Below are positions 25,955 to 49,794 of a DNA stretch of 64,000 nucleotides, piece after piece. Made by a program: the position numbers and the translations under genes. The notes beneath the pieces are model-generated. The model saw nothing but the letters and a program-made list of their open reading frames with translations, had not been told where the DNA came from and searched no databases. Origin of the DNA: Dioscorea cayenensis subsp. rotundata. Its lineage: Eukaryota; Streptophyta; Magnoliopsida; Dioscoreales; Dioscoreaceae. The stretch spans positions 26,467,916 to 26,531,915 of the forward strand of contig NC_052489.1 in the NCBI RefSeq assembly GCF_009730915.1, in the 5' to 3' direction. Within the stretch, counting starts at the first letter, position 1. Every line of letters starts with the position of its first letter.

Positions 25955-27894
25955 TCATTCTGGATCGGGAGAACCGCCGGGAACCAGCTGTACGGCACAG
26001 ATGCATCGTTAAAAACTTAAAATGGAAAACGGGTCTAAATTCACAATAATTGACTACGAAGTTCTAATAATATGCATCCGCTTAGTTCTAGACATTTAGA
26101 AAATGCAAACCATTAACTCTATATCATCTTGATCAACCAATCTCCAGAACTACTGGTAATGATTAAAAAAATCTTGACGGGAAATGCAATGGTGTGATTC
26201 CAGTAAATAAACTCATGCATATAGATCAAAACATAAAATAGTATCCCAGCTCATTTTACAGATGTGATTGCTTACAATTGCGATGTTGTTTCCATTGAGC
26301 AGTATCTGGTCAAGCTTTGTTATCCGTCTCCCTTCAGCTGTGATTTCACTGCAATGTAAATTCATAAATAAAACTAGCTTATAAAAAATCAGTCCAAGCA
26401 TATGCGAAAGCCATACTAGTAAACATTTCCAAACCAATAGATTGTCTCATAATGTGTCTCAAAAGAAGATGTGGTTACTGTTTCTATCAAAGAGAAGCAT
26501 GATTAAGATTGCAACGTTAGTAAGAATTCAACAGACATTTCAACGAAATTTCAAGAAACAACTAGAAAGTTCACTCCTCAAATACCAAATACTTTGACAT
26601 AAAAAAAAGGGAGCTTCAAATGCAACTTACTCTGTCAAATCTCATATCCATGGTATATAGTGTGAATAATTATATGTATATATGATGGCACTTTTGGGGT
26701 TTAGGTTTGGGTAAAGATTGTGGAACATGGACACACAAACTGCAATCTGAGAGTGTTATATAAATAATTCAAACATGTGCAAATATGAAGCAGTCAAACC
26801 TCATATCTCTGGTAAATGATGTGCAAAATTTATAAGTATATACAATGCCCTTTTAGGCCAGCAATAAATACTTGTTGCGAGATATTGGACATGTGGAGTA
26901 AAATCTTTGGAAGTAATGTAGGTGCCAGAAAAAAGAAAGAGAAACAGCACAAATTTAGCTGTCTACTTATGCAATAAGGTCTTAGGAATTCCTGCCAGGA
27001 AGTACCATAGACAAGCTCACAAGAGCATGCCTTCTTATATATTACTAAAATACACAGCTCACTTTCCCGATAAATAAACAAATAAATAAATAAAACTTGT
27101 CAAACAGGCTTAAATTTAATCAGATGATCCAGCTTATACCGACAAACAATAAGTTTCTAGCTACCCCTTCATCTCTTTTTCTTGAGATGCATGAGTCACT
27201 TCACATAATCAACAAAAACCAGCTACATTTCACTCTTTATAATATTTTTCATATAAGTCCAAAGCTTTCGTCCCTTTTTTAATCATTTGTTTTCCGATTC
27301 TGTAATAGGCTAATAGCATAAACAAAAGGTAGGAAGTCCCAGCTGAGTTATAAGATTGAAGTTTAGTGCATTCACCCGCTCCTATAGGGCTTATTTCAGT
27401 AATATGCAAAATCCTAATAGTTATGCTTCTTCTTTATCTATCCATAGGATAATTTTGGTTTGGAAGATGAGCCAAACCACCATTTATTGTACTAATTTTA
27501 CTTCTACCAAACTAAATTCAAATTAAACAACCAAAATAAAATTGATTTCAAAATCAAAACTTCAAAAATAGAGAAACATAGGAGGAGATTTAAATGACAG
27601 AACAAAAACCGAACAAAAAACCCTAGCTAAGATTCACAAGCATACTATCGTCCTTTTTAAGATGATCATACATACAACAATGAAACATCATTAGAATCAA
27701 AATTGTGGATCAAGAAAGTAATGTGTTCAGATTTGTAGTCTAGGGTTTAGGGTTTTACTATTCTGTGACATCTTCAAGGACCATGTTAACGTATACGTCG
27801 AAGCCTCTTAGGGTTCCAACGAGCTCCTTGTCGCCCTTCATTATCACCCATATCTTCGATCCGATGCATCGATCTATGAGCTCTGAGAAAACAC

Positions 27895-27926
<32 letters not shown>

Positions 27927-28063
27927 TCATTACCAACAAGATCTTCAACACTTTGATCACAATTCAAAGCTTTGGAAGACGAAAACACTGAGAGATCGCG
28001 TGAGAGATAGAGAGAGAGAGAGAACGAACCAGAAGGGAGGAGTTGAGAAGGGTTGTGAGACAT
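25955..28063 (-). CDS. LSM5, U6 snRNA-associated Sm-like protein
   Basis: Minus strand, four exons: 28063-28030, 27882-27759, 26348-26276 and 25987-25955, giving 87 residues, the usual LSM5 size. The Sm fold is complete: Sm1 spans [20 protein letters not shown] through [15 protein letters not shown], and Sm2 spans [19 protein letters not shown]. The last exon codes only for [13 protein letters not shown]5 is a subunit of both the nuclear LSM2-8 ring, which binds the U6 3' end in the spliceosome, and the cytoplasmic LSM1-7 ring, which aids mRNA decapping and decay. Intron 2 is long (1.4 kb). Intron 1 contains a (CAA)n tract. The donor of exon 1 (GTTCGT) is weak, but phase and conservation support it. 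Confidence 0.95.
27893..27926. repeat. (CAA)n microsatellite in LSM5 intron 1
   Basis: About ten CAA triplets on the plus strand, immediately intronic to the exon 2 acceptor of LSM5. On the transcript strand this is a (TTG)n tract close to the 3' splice site. Confidence 0.9.
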
Positions 28064-29140
28064 CTTCACTTCGATCCCTCGGCGTTGAGTCTTCGAATCT
28101 TGGAGCGCTTGGCTAACCCATCGGGTATGGATCTAAATATGATTGGTAAATCCGATAGCGTAACGGGTTCGGGTATGGATCCGATGTGGTTAATTAAGCC
28201 ACTTTGTTTTTGCGCCGTATTGTTTATTTTTTATTTTAATTTTAAAGATATTTTTATCAATGATGCATTTTAATAATTTCAAACATCAAGTTTCTGAATC
28301 TAATTCTGAGAATTAATAGAAGGCATTATCTTATTAAATTAAAACTTTATACCTGAAAAAAGGTTCACCAAGTGGATCAAGAGACGGAAAAGAATCTAAG
28401 CATTGCAGAACAGAAATATTCTGTTACGTTGGTGCAATTTGAAGATTGATCATAAACAAGCCAGACCTTGAGAGAAAAATAATTACAGTAAAAGCAATGC
28501 ACATTAAAAAGCATCATTCCAAAATTTGAGACTTCTCAACCACACAATGTCGAGAAAAAAAAAAATGCATGGAAAGCACACAAATAAACATCAGAGGAAA
28601 TTCTGGTGATTTCAGCAGCCATAGACATTCAAGAATATTAGAAAGTACTAACAAAATAATACCATTCTGTGTTTTCTTCCCACGTTTCTAAACTTGTTCA
28701 TCATTGCCGCTCCTCACCCATTTGACCTAGAAGAAACATATCGCTAGCCTTCACAGTGCTTTGTGGCTCAAAAACACAGTGAGACATAAACTGCATTTAA
28801 TAAAAGCAATTAGAAGTGTTTCTAAAGACAATTCAAAGACATGTCAGAAAAATTTTCCATAGCTCATCAAACAAAGAAAACTTAACAAAACGAGCCAAAA
28901 TTGCACATAAAACATGCTTCAAATGATAATTGAATAACAAAAGCCATCAGAAGTTAACAGGAAACAAAGACGTGGAGCATAATACACCGCAATCATTACG
29001 GTCTGATATACATGGACAAAAGAACTACAACACCCCTAGACAATACATTCACGTCATTGCATGAAGCCAGACAACTGTTTCTAATTTTGACCAGCTAACC
29101 ACCTTGATGCTAACATCTGAAATACCAAGACCAAACTGAA
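28064..29140. other. LSM5 promoter and SPT16 3' flank
   Basis: 28064 to about 28250 is the LSM5 5' region, locally GC-rich. The remainder, up to the SPT16 stop, is A-rich on the plus strand and probably carries the SPT16 3' UTR. No separate gene was found. Confidence 0.5.
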
Positions 29141-32100
29141 TCACCGCAACTTTGGCCTCTTACTGAAAGAGGCACCTCTTGGTTCTGGAGCACGGGACTT
29201 TCCAAAGGGTTTTGCCTTTCTCTTCCTCCTCTCCTCTTCACTGTCCGATTCATCACCCTTCTCCCTGTCAGCATTAGTGGCCTCTCTCTCCAGCTCCTCC
29301 CATGTTTTCCCTTTCTCCTCTTCTGAGTCCTGTGAATCATCTTCCTCATCTTCATCTGATTCCACCAATGACTCACTGTCATTGTCTTCATCTTCAGACT
29401 CAGATTCTGGCTCAGCATCTGAAGGCTCGTAACCTTGGTCTGACTCCACGGAGTTTTCAGAATCAGAATCACTGGCTTCCAAGTTCAAAAACTCCCACCC
29501 ACCATCCTCTATGAACTTCTCAGGATCATCAGTAATAGTTTTCAGGATTGGGCGCCAGTTCAGGTTCAACCTGCTCTCGTAATATTTCAGATCAGTTGTG
29601 TCAAGCCACTCCTTGATTCCATCAAGGGATGATGATGGGATGGAATCTATGCGGAGAACATCTCTTTTGAAATCCTTGAACACAATCGCCATGTCAAAGT
29701 TCTTCTGCCCCAGGCCCACCCTCTCAAGGTTAACAATCTCAATCTCAGCCAATGTTATCACCAGAAATGGGGTCTCAATCAGCTCAACCAAACAGGTTGA
29801 AGTTGGAACGATGAAAGCTGAAGACTTGTGAGGAACTCCATGGAACCCAAGCTCCCTCAGAGGCTGATCAAACTCGAGATCAAGTCCTTTGAATTGTGGC
29901 TGACTCCAGTGATCATGCACCTTACTGACAAAGTTCTGGAAATCAGCATTTATCCTGTTCTTTCGGTCCCTTTCCCTCTGCTCTTCCTCAATCTCATCAG
30001 GATCCAGGGCTGATCTCCTTCCACCACCTAGTGTCTGCACAACATCCATCACCTCAACATAAAACTGGACATCCTTTGTCTTCTTGTTCCCCACCATAAT
30101 GTGATTGTGCAAATGGAAGTGAAGAAGGGTAATCATTTCTCTTTCTGCAGGCTGGAAAAATGCGTGCTTGATGTTACCATACATGATCTCTACTCGCTCA
30201 TCAGGCCTTGATGTAGAATATCGGAACCCATTAACATGCGCTTCCAAAGTACCTGTCAACTTTCTTCCACGGCCACCAAAAGCAGGCCTTATCCACAAGT
30301 CAGGCAATCTCATTGATTTCATTCTGTTGGTAGCAAGCTGCAATTTCTCCTGTGTAACCAGTGTAGCTCTCTCAGCTCTCTCTGACTCCCGGGAAGTAAC
30401 TTGCCGCCGGAGGGTCTTGATCTGCTGCACAACTTCACTACTGTGTCTAGGATCTTTAGAACGGAAAGTGATCTCTTTCAAATAAATAGCACCTTGATAT
30501 TTCAGAGAGTTTGCATCATGGGGAGTGAATGGAGTACCAGGCACATTAAATATTATGCGGATTGTGCACGTACGGTTGTCCTGATGGCTAGTGACACTCT
30601 TGACAGTAGCAACATGGAAGGGCACCATGCTCCCATATATTGGTAAGAGAATAGCCTCATTCTTCTGATCTACCTGTATTACAAGCTCCTTTGAATAGGG
30701 AATGTCATTGACATTCTTGTAGGCAATTAGGTCGCTGGATGCCTTCACAGGCCCCCGCCCATCCCCAGCAGCAGGTCCACCACCAGCCAGCCTTCTAGCA
30801 GTTTCCTCATTTTTCTGTCGGGCAAGCTCTGCCTGGTGTTGTCTCCGGAGTTCTTCCTTTGACATCTCCTGGAGATCAGACCTTAGAGTTGCTTTGGACA
30901 ATAATGGCTCACCATTCAATTCAGGTTTCAATTTTGGTCGTTCATCTTCCTCTACATCCTCATTAAATGAATACGCAACATCCTTAATTGCCTTGGAGCA
31001 CCCTTGGGTCAACACTTCAGGAGATTTCCCACCAACAACAACTGTGTCAGCTAGCAACAGCGAGAACTTATCCGTCTTCGGGTTCTTAGTCCCAGCTTGG
31101 AGATTTTGAAATCCAAGCGAGATATTGAAGATCATTCCTGCCTTGATTACCCTATCATTTTTTAAGTTCAAACTTAACCCAGATTCACGGAATTCAAGGC
31201 CAATCCCTGTTCCAGCAGTTTTGGTCAGATGAGGTAGTAGTTCTGCCGCTTCCTTCTCAATCACTGCAGTAGCAGCTTGGTAAGCAGAGCTAACTTTGTT
31301 ACCAGGCTTCATAGCAGCTATGGCAGCATCATGAGCCTTGAGCAAAACCTCATATGCCTTACTCTGCTTTGCATTAGCATCAATTAGAAAAGTTCGAGCC
31401 ACATTTGAGCAGTAGCTGTTGTAACGGGAGCCAATTGCACACAAGATCACACTTGTGGAGTCATAATAAAGATTATCATCAGTGCTTGAAGCACTGGGTC
31501 TCAGATCAAACTCTCCCCCACTCTGAAAGATTGGTGGATAGCATATATCGACATTCTCCGCCTTGAGCTTGACCTTCACCTTCAAAGGGTCAAGTATGAC
31601 TTTTTCTGTGTCATCCATCAGAGAAGAATGTGAAACTTTATTCTCCTCGTCAATGATCTTCTCAAGTTTTGGAACAACAAAATTTTTCATCACAGATGAA
31701 GTCAAGTACGCTGCCTTCTTCACACATGTGAGCTCACTCTCATCTTTGACAGCAAAAAGTTCTGAGAAGCCATTGGTCACATCACGGAGTTGGGAACCAG
31801 ATCCATTCAACTTCTCTGACCAAATTTCCAACAGCTTCCCTTCAGGTGCCTCCTTTGCAATATATCCAATGACAGCACTATCAGGTTTTGATTGAGTACG
31901 AATAGCATGTAGTATCTCCTCCATTAAGCCTGCCCCATCATCATTCTTTGCCTTCACATGTATCACAGCATCAGCACCAACAGCCTCTTTTGATGACTTT
32001 TTGAGGGTTTCGAGCAGATTTGCCTTCTTCTGACTACACAAGAAATGGATCTGCCTGTTCATGAAAACCATAATAGTCTCTGGGAACTCATACCCCAGTA

Positions 32101-32317
32101 ACCAGATATTCAAAGCTGAGGACTTCAGATAGCGAAGATCATCTGAAGGAGGGGGGGTTGCAATGGCAATAACATCTGAACCAGCCCAAAGATCAGATTT
32201 GTGCTCCTGCCAATGACCATAGAAGGCCTTCAGACGCTTGCTGAAATTCTCAAGATCAATCCTATAAGCATTGCCAGAGGCAGATGCTTTTGCACTTCCA
32301 TTCTGGTGATCTGCCAT
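29141..32317 (-). CDS. SPT16, large subunit of the FACT histone chaperone
   Basis: Minus strand, one coding exon of 1,058 residues starting MADHQNGSAK at 32317. FACT (SPT16 with SSRP1) handles H2A-H2B and H3-H4 so that RNA polymerase II and replication forks can pass nucleosomes. Visible parts in order are an N-terminal lobe and aminopeptidase-like (M24) fold (about residues 10-440) without metal-binding catalysis, the dimerisation domain (about 535-690, including GTPFTPHDANSLKYQGAIYL), tandem PH-like histone-binding domains (about 690-930), and a very acidic tail with alternating Glu, Asp and Ser (about 945-1025) ending in a basic segment (RRKRKAKPFGKSR...KRPKLR). Upstream in-frame codons lack an ATG, and a TTTTTGCAG acceptor lies nine bases before the start, implying a 5'-UTR intron. 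Confidence 0.96.
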   Translation of the reverse strand: MADHQNGSAKASASGNAYRIDLENFSKRLKAFYGHWQEHKSDLWAGSDVIAIATPPPSDDLRYLKSSALNIWLLGYEFPETIMVFMNRQIHFLCSQKKANLLETLKKSSKEAVGADAVIHVKAKNDDGAGLMEEILHAIRTQSKPDSAVIGYIAKEAPEGKLLEIWSEKLNGSGSQLRDVTNGFSELFAVKDESELTCVKKAAYLTSSVMKNFVVPKLEKIIDEENKVSHSSLMDDTEKVILDPLKVKVKLKAENVDICYPPIFQSGGEFDLRPSASSTDDNLYYDSTSVILCAIGSRYNSYCSNVARTFLIDANAKQSKAYEVLLKAHDAAIAAMKPGNKVSSAYQAATAVIEKEAAELLPHLTKTAGTGIGLEFRESGLSLNLKNDRVIKAGMIFNISLGFQNLQAGTKNPKTDKFSLLLADTVVVGGKSPEVLTQGCSKAIKDVAYSFNEDVEEDERPKLKPELNGEPLLSKATLRSDLQEMSKEELRRQHQAELARQKNEETARRLAGGGPAAGDGRGPVKASSDLIAYKNVNDIPYSKELVIQVDQKNEAILLPIYGSMVPFHVATVKSVTSHQDNRTCTIRIIFNVPGTPFTPHDANSLKYQGAIYLKEITFRSKDPRHSSEVVQQIKTLRRQVTSRESERAERATLVTQEKLQLATNRMKSMRLPDLWIRPAFGGRGRKLTGTLEAHVNGFRYSTSRPDERVEIMYGNIKHAFFQPAEREMITLLHFHLHNHIMVGNKKTKDVQFYVEVMDVVQTLGGGRRSALDPDEIEEEQRERDRKNRINADFQNFVSKVHDHWSQPQFKGLDLEFDQPLRELGFHGVPHKSSAFIVPTSTCLVELIETPFLVITLAEIEIVNLERVGLGQKNFDMAIVFKDFKRDVLRIDSIPSSSLDGIKEWLDTTDLKYYESRLNLNWRPILKTITDDPEKFIEDGGWEFLNLEASDSDSENSVESDQGYEPSDAEPESESEDEDNDSESLVESDEDEEDDSQDSEEEKGKTWEELEREATNADREKGDESDSEEERRKRKAKPFGKSRAPEPRGASFSKRPKLR

Positions 32318-34140
32318 TGCAGCTGCAAAAACCAAAACTTGAAATAAGAAAACTTAATTTGCTAAATTTAGTTCCCAGCAAATAACTAAATCAATGAACT
32401 GATGTTACTGGATAACGCAGGTCCTCTATTCTCAAAACTTTATGTCATTTTACGGAAAACTAAAGAGGTTTGTGCTCTCCTTGGGAAAGCCAAACAGGCC
32501 AGGATAACAACTTAACTACACTCCTTTCATCAAAGGTTGCTGGAGATCAATTAATTTATGCATATTTATGCCAGGGTTGTAGAAACATAGTCAAGGGCTC
32601 TCAAAATAGTCTACACCATGATTCTAACAAGTCAATTTGGTAGTAATGTACAGAAAGTACATCAATTTAGTTCTTAGGTCTCCAATTCTAACACAAATCA
32701 AAGTGCTTCCTTTAAAATTGGATAGGTACAAGTTAAAGCTTCTATATACAGAGTAATGCTACCCGTACAAAGTAACTTTCCCAAAAAATAATGGCTATTG
32801 CTTCTTCCTCAAGATGTACAGGGCTGCATCACAAGGTCATCATAAGGATGACAACTCATTTTGGAAATCTAGTTGGTGAGCATAGTATAACTCATTTATA
32901 AAATTTGGCATCAATTAAAAGAGAGTATAATGCCATCATGTAAACCGACGGGTAAGAGGCCACTTTTTGGTATATCATTTCCTAACAGATATCACAAAGT
33001 AAGAGAAAGGACTTTAGCGCTGATGATAAAATATAGGTAGCATTATATTTCTGAATCAAGAATGACAATATCCAGGTAGCCATTTCTTTCAAGAAAGATA
33101 AAAATATAGGTAGAGGTTGTCAGTGCTTTCTCAATCAATAATGACAAAAGATAGAGATCAATTATTTTTTTCACTTGATGCCAAAATCAACCTTGTTACG
33201 AAGATAGTAGAGTGAGAGTTCTAACCGGGCTGAGATAACAGCTTTAAGACAAAGAATTTAAAGAGTACATAAATATTGGGTTGACTGCTCAAGGGATGGA
33301 GAGAAAAATAAGTAAACAAGTTAAAAACCAGGGCCTATTAAAGAGTGTCCCAGGGAGAACTCCAATGCCCTCATGGACAGTGAGAGGAGATATCAGAGAA
33401 GATGAGGCTGGTAATGATAAAGTTATTGAACATATTTCTAGAGCAAGACTGAGATTGGGAGAAGATGGCGCAGGCAATAATTAACAAAAACAACAACAAC
33501 AACAGCAACAACAACAATACTAACAAAAACAACAACAATTATATATTGTGTATGATAACAATCATACACAATATATAACGACATTGCACGAAGCTTTGCC
33601 AGAAAACATCAAATCAGCATTGTACAAACAGCAAATGAAATCCCTAATACACCAAATTTCAACAAATTTCAGTCTCTCAACAGAACAAACAGCAACTCAC
33701 GAATAGATAAACAGATGAATCGAAAAAACAACAAGTAAACAGTAAAGCGTTAAGGAGATTCCCAAAATCACTTCGTTTTTTACGCTTCTAATTTCTGAAA
33801 CTAAATGATTCCATAGATTAAGAAAATGACGAAAAGGGAGATATTCTGAATCAAGTGCAGCAAAGGACGAAGCGAACAATAGCGAATCAAAAATATATAA
33901 GAGGAAAAGCGTACCAGCGCCGGAGAGGGAGAGGGAGAGGGAGAGGGAGCGGAAGAGGGGAAGAAAAGCAGCCCCAGGGCTGCTAGATCAGCAGCGGAGG
34001 AGAAGCTCTGCACGCCTTCGCCAGGAGAGCACCGATCGAAGTAGTGCCTTTGGAGGAGGATGGCGAGCGAGGAGATCGGCGGGAGAGAAGAAGTAGGGCT
34101 AGAGAAATCAAGAAGACTCTTTTGGGATCGAGGTTTTATC
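32318..34140 (-). other. SPT16 5' UTR exon and long leader intron
   Basis: The acceptor TTTTTGCAG sits just upstream of the ATG. The matching donor is probably GTACGC at about 33909-33914, giving an intron of about 1.58 kb, and the first exon would be the purine/GC-rich block at 33915-34110. The intron contains a CAA/ACA-rich microsatellite at about 33486-33539 and an inverted repeat around TTATATATTGTGTATGATAA / ATCATACACAATATATAACG near 33539-33580. No other gene is present. Confidence 0.6.
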
Positions 34141-34142
34141 CC

Positions 34143-34150
34143 TTTATATA
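34143..34150 (-). promoter_or_regulatory. TATA box of SPT16
   Basis: TTTATATA on the plus strand reads TATATAAA on the coding strand. It lies about 35 bases upstream of the GC-rich block taken as the non-coding first exon. Confidence 0.5.
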
Positions 34151-35079
34151 TAGTTTAATGATCTCGTGGTGAGTTACCTCGGGGTCAACTCGCTCAACCC
34201 GGACTGAGTTCGAGAGGTGATGTACCTGGCCGAGTTCTTTTGCCGACCTGGGTCAGGGACTCGGGGAGAAGGCTGAATTCGGTGGGCCCTCGTTTGAGTC
34301 ACGAATTTTTCACTTTAATCCTGAATATTAAATTAATCAAATTATTCATTTCTAGTTTCTAGTTTTTGTTGTGAAATTATCCTAAACAATTTTATGGAAA
34401 ATAATTTGTTGAAAGTTTTCAAAGTGTTTGTTTCGAAAATATTTAGAGATCTAATTTTTCTAATCAAATTTTAAAATTCACATAAGTTAAAAGTATAAAT
34501 TTATTAAAGTATTAATTCTACATATATAATTTTTTTTTAAATGGAGAGCATCTATTTGTTAATATATATATATATATTGATAGAAGTCACAACTTAATTG
34601 TATCTATGAGCATGGTTCTGGATTGAAAAAGCTATCAAGATTGTTTTACTGAAACAAAATTTTGTATTTTTTCAATTAATGTTCCACTTGTAAAAAGAAA
34701 TTTAATATATATATAAACAATAGTTCTATCATTGCAGCGGGCATTTTGGAAATTCAAAAATACCTCACCTGGTGTGGGTAATGGATATATGAACCAAAAC
34801 TCGAATAATCTTTTTAACCAAGTGTTATAATTAGTTGGTGTCTTTGTTATTGTGCCCTATCTTCATTTTTATGGTGGATAGTTTGATATCCATCTTTTAT
34901 TTTATAAGAAAATACTTACAAAAATAGTTTGAAAAAAAAAACAAATACTTATTTTCACAAGTCAATCACAAGGGATATATAGAAAACATTTCATAAAAAC
35001 ACTTTTAGAAACATTATTATTATTTTTTAAACATCTAAAAACACTTGTAATTATTAGTGTTTTTATAAAAATTATAACT

Positions 35080-37090
35080 TTAATATATATATATTATTAA
35101 AGTGGATAAACTACAAAGTAAACACCAACTAAAACTAAAAGAAAAAAAAAAACAAACCAAAAAACCAAAGGCCATTACTAGAGATAATGTGCTTTTAACA
35201 GCAATACAAACTAAGAAGCCAAAAGAAACACAACAAGAAAAGAAACACCACACCCGAGAAGACGAAGTCCGGTAGAAGAAGCAAAGGTCTTCATTCGCTA
35301 ACAAAGGGGGGTGAATCACTCCCGAACCAGTGGTTTTGCAGTGGTACTGTTCTCAGTCGGTTGTGCACCCAAGAAGACAAGAGTGTGCTTGAGTTTTTGA
35401 ACTGAGACTGAGGGTCGGTGTTGAAGTTGCGGATCCCTAGCTGCAAAAATATAGGCGAGAACCATATGAATAATTTTAGCAATAGTAGAGAATAAAGACA
35501 GAAAATGGGAATTGAAAATGCAGTTGTTTCTTTTAAGCCAAATATTCTAGCAAATTGCTCTAGAAAGTAGGTCCCACAGTGTTCGTTGTCGAACTTTTAT
35601 GGACAGAATCCAAGATGTCCAAACCTCTGAAAGAGATTGCGAATGTGATTGTAGATTTAGAATTTGCTCAAAGAATGCCCAGGTTCATTCAGTGAATTCA
35701 CACCTAAGTAAGAGATGATTTCCTATTTTCAAGTCTTTATAACACAAAACACTGGTGTCAGTCGCATTTTTTGTGTTATACCCATTTTTGTCTAAATTGG
35801 TAAGAATTAGGATTTTATCCTCCCTTACTAGCCAACAGAAGAGAGATATTTTGCTTAGACATTCAATTTTCCAAAACAAAGGGTATATAGCACTATGCAT
35901 TCCTCCATCCATTAGAAACTTATAAAAGGAATGAACGGATAAGGTTTTGTTATTTTCTAAATTCCAAATTTCCAAGTCATTCTGATTGATGGAATAGTTT
36001 GTATGGATGACCATAAAGACAAACTTTATGAGATAGTAGTTGTGCGAAAGAATGTCTCGTGTGAAGAAAATTCTTGTGCAAATTATTTAATCGTAATCCA
36101 AGGGGAATTGTAATCGTTGAAAAGGTTAGGCCATAAGTCTTTGGGAGCTCGTCCTTCTAGGCATTATCATACTGTAGTAGTGTGGAGTCATCGTTTTTTT
36201 TTCAGTCTTAGAGATACAAATTATGAAAGAAGGTAGTATCGGTCTGATCCTTGCCCAGAAGAAAGATTTGTTCCTTGTTGGCAGTGGAACAATGGCGCTA
36301 GAGGTCCTTTATTCAAGTAGTTAAAGTGAATGATTCTAGACCAACAGTTTTTTTGGGTAGAGTATATTTTCCACCACCACTTACCCAGAAGAGTTTTATT
36401 AAATTCATGTACGTTAAAGATTCCCCATCCTCTCATATCACGTGGTCTACAAATCCTTTTCCAAGCGACTAGATGAAAGCTCTTCGATCCTAGCTCCAGC
36501 TCTTTTCCAAAGGAAATCTCTTCGGGTCTTGTCAATCTCTTTAATCACCTAAACTGATAAGTAAAATACCGACATCCAGTATATTGGAATGAAGGATAGA
36601 ACAAAATTTATAAGGGTGAGACGACCCCCAAGAGAAAGGTAGTTTGCTTTCTAGGACGTGAAACCATAAGAATCAATTTCGTCCATTCCTATCGTCTAGG
36701 GCGCATCTGAGAAAGCAAGACTTCTAGATAGGTGAGAGGAAGACAATTCTTTTTACAATTGAGGGCTGCAGCTGAGGCCACGTTAGGGTGATAACCATAA
36801 TTTGTGAAATACAACAAACTCTTTGAGAAATTAATAGTAAGTCTTGAAATACCTTCAAAGAGATAAAAAATCAATTTAAAGATTTGAAGGGCTTTTGGTA
36901 TTCCTGCTGTGAAAATGATGAGATCATCTGCATATCAAAGACAACAAATATTATCCAAAGGTTTAATAGGGACTCATAGTAAGACTTTTATTATAAGCAC
37001 ACGGCAAAACATTGCACCCAATGTATCACCTGCTAAGATAAATAACGTAGGGGAGAGAGATAATCATTTTGCCTAAAACCTCGCTTGCAT
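35080..37090 (-). mobile_element. 5'-truncated, decayed L1-type LINE
   Basis: On the minus strand, in the order expected for an L1 ORF2, it shows a reverse-transcriptase block close to RQGDPLSP (about 37080-37010), the YADDLIIF catalytic box (about 36945-36915), thumb-like residues INFSKS near 36840, a segment with LVAWKRICRP..GWGI (36535-36221), and the zinc-binding RT C-terminal domain (36014-35685; SVHSFYKFL...LFCWLV). A T-rich 3' UTR ends near 35085 with TTTGTAGTTTATCCAC. Endonuclease and ORF1 are absent. The frame is interrupted several times (at least four breaks), including a stop inside the YADD region, so the copy is inactive and old. Confidence 0.8.
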
Positions 37091-37348
37091 TAAAAACATT
37101 TTTATAACCCAACTAATATTTTTATTTAAAAAAATACAAATAAACATCTTTAAAAAACATCAATTAAATAAATTTGTTCATTATTTATTATTTTTTTGTA
37201 AGCTTAGCCAATTCAAACTGACACTAATCTGGTTTGTTCGGGCAAGTCATTCTAACGGGAAGAGTTCGGGTCCGATCCAACGTTCCTCTTGGTGAGCAAG
37301 AATCAAGACACAAGTGTTGGTTAATCGGACGATGATAAGCGCGTTCGT

Positions 37349-37457
37349 TTTGGCGCCTTTTCTCCCTCCCTTGCCTTCTCCCGCCCGATCGGCTCCCAAA
37401 CCCTAGCGTCCCAATCTCGTTCGCTGGCTCCTCCAGCGGTGCCCCTGCGCGAAATTC
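37349..37457 (+). promoter_or_regulatory. E2F sites and telo-box at the SMC5 promoter/leader
   Basis: TTTGGCGC (37349-37356) matches the E2F consensus TTTSGCGC. AAACCCTAG (37398-37406) is a telo-box. GCGCGAAA (37447-37454) is the exact reverse complement of TTTCGCGC and lies three bases before the ATG. The combination resembles that upstream of CDC45 in this window and predicts expression in dividing cells. Confidence 0.6.
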
Positions 37458-49359
<11,902 letters not shown>

Positions 49360-49794
49360 GCCTAGTTTACATCTAAGCCAGGAACCACACCTCTTGTATC
49401 ATATTACGCTTGCTGGGATTGGGGCTGCTCTACTAGTGGTTGAGCAGCAGCTGTTTGTTTTGTTCATCTATTTACAATGACTTAAGTTTATTATTTTGGA
49501 AATCATCCAAACCAGAATAGCTGACAAGGCTTTGATCCCATCATGACCCAAAGTTCTGTATCTATTTCATATTAATGATGCATCATCCTGTCAATTTTGT
49601 AATGAATGCAGTCTCAGCCTCTTATCATAACGAGATCAAATTCCACCACTTAGATTGTATTCGTCACAAGTCATAACAAGTTTGATACTGATTGGTTAAG
49701 ACTTGTTGGAACAAAGACCTCTTATAACGCATCAAAGCCACCAGTCTTACTCTAACCCCATGCTAGTATTTTCCTAGAAAAACTTTACATCTGG

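Larger units (their letters stand above)
34151..37457. other. SPT16-SMC5 divergent intergenic region
   Basis: 34.2-35.05 kb is AT-rich with (TA)n and poly-A/T tracts. 35.08-37.09 kb is a decayed LINE. 37.1-37.2 kb is AT-rich. 37.24-37.457 kb is the GC-rich SMC5 promoter and leader with E2F and telo-box motifs. Confidence 0.55.

Noticed and set aside
30168-31895. Several plus-strand frames of 60-110 residues
   Set aside because: They are antisense shadows of the SPT16 coding exon.
33485-33540. CRISPR-like array of CAA-rich units
   Set aside because: It is a simple microsatellite without spacers, in a plant intron.
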